From Sorex araneus (Eukaryota; Chordata; Mammalia; Eulipotyphla; Soricidae), in NCBI RefSeq assembly GCF_027595985.1, contig NC_073302.1:10480966-10544965 (forward strand): 64,000 bases of DNA, written 5' to 3'. Each line of letters starts with the position of its first letter. The first letter of the stretch is position 1. The position numbers were made by a program, and so were the translations under genes. This document shows positions 55,513 through 64,000 of the stretch, one piece after another. The notes below the pieces were generated by a model that worked only from the letters and a program-made list of their open reading frames with translations, did no database searches and was not told the DNA's origin.

Positions 55513-56893
55513 CGCCGGTTCGCTCCCTCTTGCGGCTTAGTGGACTGGAATAGGTGCCATCTCCTCTGTGCCTGCAACTCCCCCCCACCCGGCGCCATCT
55601 CCTTTCAGGCCCCGATTCCCACCCTGCCTGAGCACCGGCCACTTAGCCCCTTGCTACCAGCCAGCGCAGCTGTGCTAGTTCGCTCTGTCCCTGTGGCCAC
55701 CCAGCCACATTGCGGTAGTGGGCGTGGCCTCAACCAAAAGTGGGTGTGGCCTCCTCTGAGCCAGCCAACGCTCACGCAGCCGCACATATTTTCAAAATAC
55801 CAAGGAATCATTCGGTACATCTCAGTGCTCATCACCTACATCCCCGAGTATCATCTTAGCTGTCCCAAAAATAGTTCGCAAATAGTTGTTAGCTAACTCC
55901 AGTTTTCAAAAGTACCAATGAATATAAGCAGCTCTTCAAGGACAGCTAAAGGAGCCCATTCTCAAAAAGCATCACTTGAAGCCTCGCGTAAAGAATAGAG
56001 GAACATCAGAGAGGGACATGTTCTAGAGGTGGTACAGAAGAAATTGATCACCACTGACCAAGCCCATTCAGAATCCTTTTTCGCAACCAGAGGTGAACTC
56101 TTCGATACCACCACAACAATATAAAAAAAGTATAGTCGAAGTGACATATGCACTTATATGTTCATCGCAGCACTGTTTACAATAGCCAGAATCTGGAAAG
56201 AAACGGAGTGCCCTAGAACAGATGACTGGTTGAAGAAACTCTGGTACATCTATACAATGGAATACTATGCAGCTGTTAGAAAAAATGAGGTCATGACGTT
56301 TGCATATAAGTGGATCAACATGGAAAGTATCATGCTAAGTGAAATGAGTCAGAAAGAGAGAGACAGACATAGAAAGATTGCACTCATCTGTGGAATATAG
56401 AATAATAGACTATAAGACTAACGCCCAGGAATAGTAGAAATAAGTACCAGAAGATTGTTTCTATGGCTTGGAGGCTGGTCTCTCATTCTGGGTAACTCAG
56501 GGAAGGGACCACCAAGTAAAATGTGGTTGGAGGTCATGTGGGGGAAGGGTGATGTGGGCAGAATACAGACTAGAGACTGAACACAATGGCCACTCAACAC
56601 CTTTATTGCAAACCACAACACCTAATCAGAGAGAGAGAACAAAAGGGAATTCCCTGCCATAGTGGCAGGGTGGGGTGGGGGGAGATGGGACTAGGGAGGG
56701 GGGGAGGGATGTTGGGTTTACTGGTGGTGGAGAATGGGCACTGGTGAAGGGATGGGTTATCGAACTTTGTATGGGGGAAACATGAGCACAAAGATGTATG
56801 GATCTGTAACTGTACCTTCACGATGACTGTCTAATTAAAAATAAACTAATAAAAATATAAAAATAAATAATAAATAAATAAATAAATAAATAA
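55513..56893 (+). mobile_element. L1 with large internal deletion (5' UTR and ORF1 start joined to ORF2 end)
   Basis: 5' UTR with GGGCGTGGCC-type boxes (55718-55760) and CCAACGCTCACGCAGCCGCA as in the full-length L1. The ORF1 N-terminal region of a different subfamily follows (CATTCAGAATCCTTT, about 56067). At about 56128 it jumps to the ORF2 C-terminus (open at 56158-56400: [20 protein letters not shown] ... [14 protein letters not shown]), then 3' UTR and an AAAT-repeat tail to 56893. About 4 kb is absent. Confidence 0.82.
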
Positions 56894-59800
56894 AAAGAAA
56901 CAGCGAAAATCCCCGCCACAAAGAGAAGATGATGAAAGGAGTCGAGAAGCCTCAATAGACATTTTTTACAAACTTGAGCTCTATGATAAAGAACTCAGAG
57001 GTGAAATCCTGAAGATGTTCAATGAACTCAATGGAAAGATTGACAAGTTGAAGGAGGACCTGAAAAAAACGATACAACAGACAGCAGAGAAATTTTGGCA
57101 AGAAATAAGAGCAGAAATTTAAAAAACTTGCAAAAGGAAATGTCACAAATAAAGGATTCGGTAGATGAATCAAAAAGCTCACTAGGTGCCCTCAACAATA
57201 GAATGAATACAGCAGAAGACAGAATCAGTGAGCTTGAAGATGAGCTGCAGGCAGCCTACAGGCAACAACAGTAAATGGGGAGAGACCTCAAAATAGCTCT
57301 AGGGAGAATCAGAGTCCTAGGGGATGAGTTCAAAGGAACAACATTAGAATCATTGGAGTACCAGAAGGACAGGGAACCAACCTCAACGAAAAAGCCACAG
57401 TCAAAAAAATCATTGCTGAAAAGTTCCCAGAGCTGGACAATGCAGACATCCAGATTCAAGGAGCCAGAAGGGTGCCAGCTAAAAGAGACCCTAACAGAAA
57501 AACTCCAAGACATATCATATTTAGGATGATGGACGTCATGGATAGAGACACAATACTGCGAGCATCAAGGTCGAAGAAGCAAATCACATACAAAGGAGCA
57601 CCCCTTAGTTTCACAGCAGACATATCAGAGTAAACCCTTCAAGTTCAAAGGCAGTGGTGGGATATAGTAAAAAAATTCAATGAAATGAATGCTTCACCAA
57701 GAATATTTTATCCGGCCAAACTCTCATTAAAACTTGAAGGAATACTACACTATTTTGCGGATAAACAACTCAGGAACATTATAGACTGTAAACCAAACCT
57801 AAAAGAAAGTATAAAGGGGCTACTGTAAGACAAGAAAAACCCCTACAAGCACAACAAACCCTTACAGAATGATGGCACAAACCCCCCTGACAATAATCTC
57901 TCTCAATGTTAATGGTCTTAATTCACCAACTAAGAGAAACAGATTGGCAAAATGGATTCAGAGACTGAACCCAACATTCTGCCGCCTGCAAGAAACACAT
58001 CTGAATAGCCAGAACAAACACAGACTCAAAGTCAAAGGATGGAAAACAATCCTGCAAGCAAATAATTCCCTCACAAAGGCTGGGTGGCTTTACTAGTATT
58101 AGACAACATAGACTTCAGGTTGGAAAAGATTAGAAGGGATAGTGAAGGCCACTTTTTATTAATCACAGGATATGTACAGCAGGAAGAAATCACACACCTA
58201 AACGTGTATGCACCCAATGAGGGACCAGCTAAATACGTACAACAGCTGCTAAGAGACCTAAAGAAGGACATTGTGAGCAACACAATAGTAGTTGAAGATT
58301 TCAACACTGCCCTATCACCTCTGGACAGATCAAAAATATTAAAACTCACCAAGGAAATACTGGCTTTGAAGGAAGAAATAGAAGAGAGAGGGCTAATAGA
58401 TCTATACAGGGCTATATATCCCCCGAAAATAGGAATACACATTCTTTTCCAGTGCACATGGAACATTTTCCAGAATAGACCATACGCTGGGCCATAAAAC
58501 AAACCTGAACAGAATCAACAAGATAGACATTGTACCAGCTATATTTTCAGACCATGATGCACTGAAGATAGAAGTTAGTCATGGACAGATGCAGAAAACC
58601 AAATCAAAGACCTGGAAATTAAATAGCTCAATACTGAACAATGAGTGGACCAGGAAGGAAATCAAGGAAGAAATCAAAAGGTACCTGGAAACAAATGAGA
58701 ATGAAGACACAAGCTACCAGAACCTGTGGGACGCAGCTAAAGTCATAGTAAGGGGAAAATTTATAGCTCTGCAAGCATATCTCAGGAAAGAAAAAGGGCA
58801 TACATAAATAACTTGACATCACAGCTCAAGACCTTAGAAAAGGACCAACAGAAGAAGCCCTAACCAGGCAGAAGGAAAGAGATAATAAAACTTAGAGCAG
58901 AAATTAACAAAATGGAAACCCAAAAGACAATTCGAAAGATCAATGAAACCAAGAGTTGCTTCTTCGAGAAAATAAACAAGATTGATAAACCAGTAGCAAG
59001 ACTCGCAAAGAAAGAGAGAGAGAACCCTTATCAGCCAAATCAGAAATGAAAAGGGGAAACATCAAAACAGAAACCAAAGGAATTCAAAAGATCATGAGAC
59101 TACGTTGAAAATCTATATGCCACGAAACAAGAGAACCTAGAAGAAATGGATAAATTCCTGGGCTCCTATAATCTCCCAAAGCTGAAACAAGAAGACCTGG
59201 ACTACCTGAATAATCCTATTAATATCAAGTAAATCGAAACGGTAATCAAAAGTCTTCCCAAAAACAAAACCCGGATCCAGACGGATTCACTTGCGAGTTC
59301 TTCCAAACATTTAAAAAGGACCTATTGCCAGTTTTCTCAAGCTTTTCCAGGAAATTGAAGAAACAGAAACCCTCCCAAATAGTTTCTATGAGGCTCATAT
59401 CTCCTAATACCAAAAGCAAACAAAGACACCATAAAAAAAGAAAACTATTGGAAAATATCCCTGATGAACACAGATGCGAAGATCCTCAACAAACATTAGC
59501 AAATAGAATTCAACAATTCATCAAAAAGATCATACACCACGACCAAGTGGCATTCATCCAGGGGATGCAAGGATGAGTTAACATCTGGAAATCAATCAAC
59601 ATAATCCGTCATATCAACAACAGAAAAGATAAAAATCATATAATCATATCAATAGATTCAGAGAAAGCATTTGACAAGATCCAGCACCCGTTTATGATGC
59701 TCTTGCCAAAATAGGTATAGAAGGAACCTTCCTCGATATAGTCAAAGCCGTTTATCACAAGCCTACAGCAAATATCCTCCTCAATGGGAAAAAACTAAGA

Positions 59801-61045
59801 GCCTTCCCTATGAGAACAGGGATGAGACAAGGATGCCCACTCTCTCCACTTCTGTATAGTACTGGAAGTACTTGCAATAGCGATTAGGCAAGAAAAAGAT
59901 ATTAAGGGCATTCAGGTAGGAAAGGAAGAAATCAAGCTCTCACTATTCGCAGATGATATGATACTATATTTAGAAAACCCTAAAACCTCTAGCAAGAAAC
60001 TCCTAGAAACAATTGACTCATATAGTAAAGTTGCAGGCTATAAAATCAATACCCAAAAGTCCATAGCTTTCCTATATGCAAATAATGAGAGAAGAGAAAG
60101 TGACATGAGGAAAGCAATCCCATTCACAATTGTGCCTCAAAAAATCAAGTAACTCTGAATCAGCTTTACTAAAGTGGAAAAGGACTTGTATAATGAAAAC
60201 TACAAAATGCTACTTCAGGTAATAAAAGAGGACATGAGGAAATGGAAAGACATCCCCTGCTCATGGATTGGAAGAATTAATATTGTCAAAATGGCAATTC
60301 TCCACAAAGCATTGTACAAATTCAATGCGAATCCTATAGGGATACCCTTGACATTCTTCAAAGAAATGGAGCAAGTGCTCCTGAAATTCATATGGAACAA
60401 TAAGCCCCCACGAATAGCTAAAGCAATTCTTGGTAAAAAGAAAATGGGAGGAATCAACCTCCCCAAACTCAAACTCTTCCACAAAGAGGTAGTCATTAAA
60501 ACAGCATGGGTTGAATACTCTGACACATAAGCCCAAATATATGATCATCTAATTTTTGATAAAGGAGCAAGAAATGTGAAGTGGAGCAAGGAAACATTTT
60601 TAACAAATTGTGCAGGCAATACTTATCACTACATGCAAAAAAATGGGTTTAGACCTCCACCTATCACGATGTACAAAAGTCAGATCAAAATGGATTAAAG
60701 ACCTCAACATCAGACCAGAATCCGTAAGGTACATTGAATACAAGGTTGGCAAAACCCTCCACGACATTGAAGCCAATGATATCTTCAAAGCTGACATGAC
60801 AATGGACAAGCAAATGAAAACAGAGATAAATAAATGGGACTATCTCAAACTACGAAGCTTCTGCACCTCAAAGAAACGGTGAATAAAATACAAAGACAAT
60901 CTACAGAATGCGAAAGAATATTTACGCAGTACCCATCCAATAAAGGGTTGATATCAAAGATATGCAATGCACTGGTTGAACTTCACAAGAATAAAACTGC
61001 CAACCCGATCAAAAAATGGAGTGATGAAATGAACGCAAACAATAA
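56894..61045 (+). mobile_element. L1 lacking the 5' UTR, degenerate ORF1 and ORF2
   Basis: Starts at AAGAAACAGCGAAAATCCCC, the second codon onward of ORF1 in the intact copy. ORF1 (to about 57825) has stops. ORF2 starts at 57869 with MAQTPLTIISLNVNGLNSPT (one residue longer than elsewhere). The endonuclease is split over 57869-58096 and 58084-58497. RT carries FADD at 59946-59957 and then [20 protein letters not shown]. The end reads 60610-61055 ([20 protein letters not shown]) and stops before the zinc knuckle. At least eight frame changes. Confidence 0.88.
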
Positions 61046-61497
61046 GACAGAGTGAAGGGACATGAAAAAAGCAATCCCGTTCACAATCATGCCTCAGAAA
61101 ATCAAGTACCTCGGAATCAGTTTAACTAAGGAAGTAAAGGACCTCTACAAAGAAAACTATAAAATGCTACTTCATGAAATAAAAGAGGACGTGAGATAAT
61201 GGAAACATGTCCTCTGCTCATGGATAAGGAGAATCAACATTGTCCAAATGGCAATACTCTTCAAAGCATTATACAGATTCAATGCGATCCTTATAAGGAT
61301 AGCCATGAAATTCTTCAAAGAAATGGATCAAGCAATCCTGAATTCATAGGGAACAACAAACGCCCATGGACAGCTAAAACAATTCTTGGGAAAAAGGCGA
61401 TGGGAAGCATCACCTTCCCCAACCTCAAACTTTACTACAAAGTAGTAGCAACTAAACAGGATGCTACTGGAACAAAGGGAGAGCCACAGACAAATGG
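61046..61497 (+). mobile_element. Second L1 ORF2 fragment
   Basis: From about 61058 the sequence returns to an earlier part of ORF2 (AAGCAATCCCGTTCACAATC, compare 60110) and runs to the NGTA/QMEQ region. It is therefore a separate L1 piece or a partial duplication. Several stops. Confidence 0.8.
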
Positions 61498-61985
61498 AAC
61501 AGCAAAGAAGTTTAGTGCTTTTTTATATATCTATTTCTCAAGCTATAGATAAAAGGGTTCAGCAAGGGGTAACTATCACATACATCACAGAAGCAGCTAT
61601 TTCTTTAGCACTGGACATAGCTGGTAAGAAGAATAAGTACACTTCTGAAACGATCCCACAGAATAAACCTACACTGAGGAGATAGGAACCACAGGTAGAA
61701 AGGACTTTAAAGAATTTCTTAGCAGACGGATTTTTTAGAACAGTGGCCCATATGCAGATATAAGAGCCTATGATACAAATGAATGGAAGACTTAAAATCA
61801 CAGCTGCCTCTGCTAATATGGCCAGTTTATTGAGTGAAGTGTATGAACATCTAATCTCCAGCAATTTAGCAAATTCACATCACAGAAGGACATTTGCGAG
61901 AAGAGGAGGGTGTGGATCAGTGTGTGTGAAAAACTTATGATCCAGGACCAAGACACTAATGAAATACATCATTCCTGCGTCATGA
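61498..61985 (-). pseudogene. Olfactory receptor pseudogene, 3' half
   Basis: On minus this matches the receptor at 33850 from after the MAYDRYVAIC region (helix 4) to the C-terminus. The recognisable part is 61864-61559 (LNKLAILAEAAVILSLPFIC, FFKVLSTCGSYLLSVGLFCG, SSAKEIAASVMYVIVTPC). There is an in-frame break after VIVTPC where PMLNPFIYS should continue, a deletion in extracellular loop 2 (near 61870) and further stops. The 5' half is missing: an RTE begins at 61986, and an L1 fragment abuts the 3' end. It is close enough to the intact gene to be the same subfamily. Confidence 0.92.
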
Positions 61986-64000
61986 TCGAAGGTTTTGCCT
62001 GACCGATGTCGCTGTTGTCCAAAATTTCCAAACGGAATCAGACCACCGTCTCCTTTGTGCGAAATTCTACTTCACGACTGGGGAGAAAGGGCTACAAAGT
62101 TTAAGAAGAGAACTCCCAGAATGACCATCAACTGGGAGTTCTTTAGCACTATTGCAGCAATATAGGAAGATGCTGTGGTTGACAACAAGTACAAAGAATA
62201 CTATCGACTGTTTCAGCACCTCCAGGATTGTGTGAGGAACGCTGAGAGAGAGACACAAAAAGACGCCTGTCTTTGGAAATGCTCGAGCTCATTTGCCAAT
62301 GTGGTTTGGCCCGAGCCTCAGACAATCTCAAGCTAATATTCGAGCTTGCAAAGCTGTGCAGAGAAGTGATAAAGGAAGACCTCAAAGAGAGAAGAGCAGC
62401 AATGTTGGCCCACCTATCCTTCACCAACTATAAGACCAAGATGACTGCCCTTTGATGTCCTGATGGACCTATCACATCTTCCAGAAGGGCAATGGAAAAG
62501 GTTATCCACGACTTCTACTCTGATCTCTTTGATAGCCACGTCCACCTCGCCACATACCAAATTCCTCAGGATGGATATGTTGTTCCCGGTGTTCGTTCTC
62601 CCTCCCGAAATCCTACATGCCATTTTGTTGGTAAAGAAGCGTATAGCACCAGGTCCAGACAAGGTCAGACCCGAACACCTGAAGAATCTGCTGCCAGTAG
62701 TCATCAATACACTGGCTCTTTACACACTACCTGTCTGAATGCAAGTTTCCATCCCAATGGAAAACCATCAGGACCATCCTGTTTGTTGTACAAGAAGGGA
62801 GACATCCATGACATCAGCAACTATTGCCCAATCTGCCAGTTGTCCATCGTCTACAAGTTACTCACTCGAGTCATCCTGAATAGGATCGACAGAACACTAG
62901 ACGAAGGACAAACATGCAAGCAAGTCGGGTTGCACAAAGGATTCTGCATGATTGACCATATCCACATGGTTACCAAGCTCACTGAGGTTTCGCAAGAGTT
63001 CAAGATGCCGCTCTGTCTGACGTTCATTGATTTAAAGAAGACCTTTAATTCTGTTGAAACTGAAGCAGTCATTGAAGCCCTAGCCAAACAGGGCATTCAA
63101 ACTCAGTACATCAAGATCCTCTGTGAGCCATATTACAGATTCACCACCAGGATCTCACCATTATACAAGGAAGTGATCATCAACATAAAGAGTGGGGTTC
63201 GGCAGGGTGATACCATTTCACCGAAACTCTTCAGTGCGCCCCTTGAGAATGTCATGTGATCACTGGAATGGGAAAGAATGGGAGTGAAGATAGACGGTTG
63301 GCAACTACATCACCTCCACTTCACTGATGACATCAGTCTAATAAGATCAAATATTAACCAAGTGGCATGAAGGCTGGCCGACTTCAACCATGAGTGTGGA
63401 AAGGTCAGACTGTAGCTGAATCTCAGGAAGACAATGTTCACGAGAAACGAATTAGTTCCTGACATTCTATTTGCCCTCAATGGAACAAACATCTCCGAAA
63501 TCAGTAGTTATGTGTACCTATGTTGAGAACTCAACATGACAAACAACCTGGCACCTGAACTATGCAGGCGTAAGAGAGCAGCTTGGAATGCCTTCAAGAG
63601 CATCGAAGCTGAGGATGAGAGGATGAAGAACCTCTGGCTCTGGGCACATCTTTTCAACTTCACCATTCTTCCTACACTAACATACACCTCAGAGACCTGG
63701 GCCCTACGAAAACAGGATGAGAACTCTATTTGAGTCTCCCAAAGAGGAATCGAAAAAGCTATGGTTTGAATACCACATTTCACTCAAGTGAGAGAAGGAA
63801 CCTGAAGTTTCAACCTCTGCCGATGATCAAGAATCAGGGATGCTGTCACGTTTGCCAAGGCGTCAAAAATCAGATGGCTGAACACGTAATGCAATTCAGA
63901 GACAACTACTGGACTAGAGCTGTTACCGACTGGATTCCACGGGACATCAAAAGAATGCATGGCTGCCCACCTATGAGATGGTCAGACTTCTTTGTCAAAA
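61986..64000 (+). mobile_element. 5'-truncated RTE, continues past window end
   Basis: Starts at TCGAAGGTTTTGCCTGACCG, equal to 43502 of the near full-length copy, so the endonuclease N-terminus is missing. RT blocks are visible in 62492-63259 (NYCPICQLSIVYKLLTRVIL, MIDHIHMVTKLTEVSQEFK, LTFIDLKKTFNSVETEAV, SGVRQGDTISPKLF). The active-site tetrad reads FTDD at about 63320 instead of FADD, and stops and shifts are frequent. Confidence 0.9.

Noticed and set aside
1-64000. CRISPR arrays, operons, prokaryotic mobile elements
   Set aside because: The window is mammalian repeat-rich DNA; no spaced short repeats or bacterial gene order are present.

Overview
This is vertebrate, specifically mammalian, nuclear DNA with one intact protein-coding host gene in 64 kb: an olfactory receptor on the + strand at 33850-34803. 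Nearly everything else is transposable-element sequence. The short tRNA-headed SINEs (A-box and B-box head, body ending in a conserved 'GGGTGTGACCC' before an A tail) look like the SOR family of shrews. The RTE-clade LINE looks like the shrew family RTE1_Sar. I therefore infer a Sorex-like shrew (Eulipotyphla); this rests on memory, not on a search.

Layout. 1-4966: L1 on +, entering the window inside ORF1. 4967-5345: copy C (inverted) of a duplicated segment. 5346-15222: minus-strand retroelement pile-up: an internally deleted RTE derivative, an ORF1-only L1 derivative carrying a SINE with a transduced tail, an older L1, a 1.3-kb solo LTR, and a 5'-inverted L1 with another L1 nested in it. 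15223-22510: GC-rich tandem repeat, RTE fragments, a degenerate L1 in a segmental duplication, and a composite retroposon with tandem 5' units. 22515-31140: old L1, then a full-length L1 (24561-30715) with target-site duplications inside duplicated segment A. 31140-35000: olfactory receptor and its flanks. 35000-42120: SINEs, a second composite retroposon, a 521-bp solo LTR with 6-bp target duplication, old L1. 42214-47695: near full-length RTE and two deletion derivatives of it. 47700-56890: old L1s, an inverted pair of RTE-tailed SINEs, duplicated segment B, and the second copy of the segmental duplication. 56894-64000: degenerate L1, an olfactory receptor pseudogene on -, and a 5'-truncated RTE running off the window.

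The most interesting biology is the relation among the elements. The RTE has produced a series of non-autonomous derivatives by joining its 5' UTR to its 3' end with different internal deletion junctions. The shortest form has gained a tRNA-derived head and is a SINE. The same kind of tRNA head also sits on a second SINE class with a different body and an A tail, as expected for L1-mobilised SINEs. One tRNA promoter module thus appears coupled to two LINE machineries. Boundaries given for old repeats are approximate (tens of bases).
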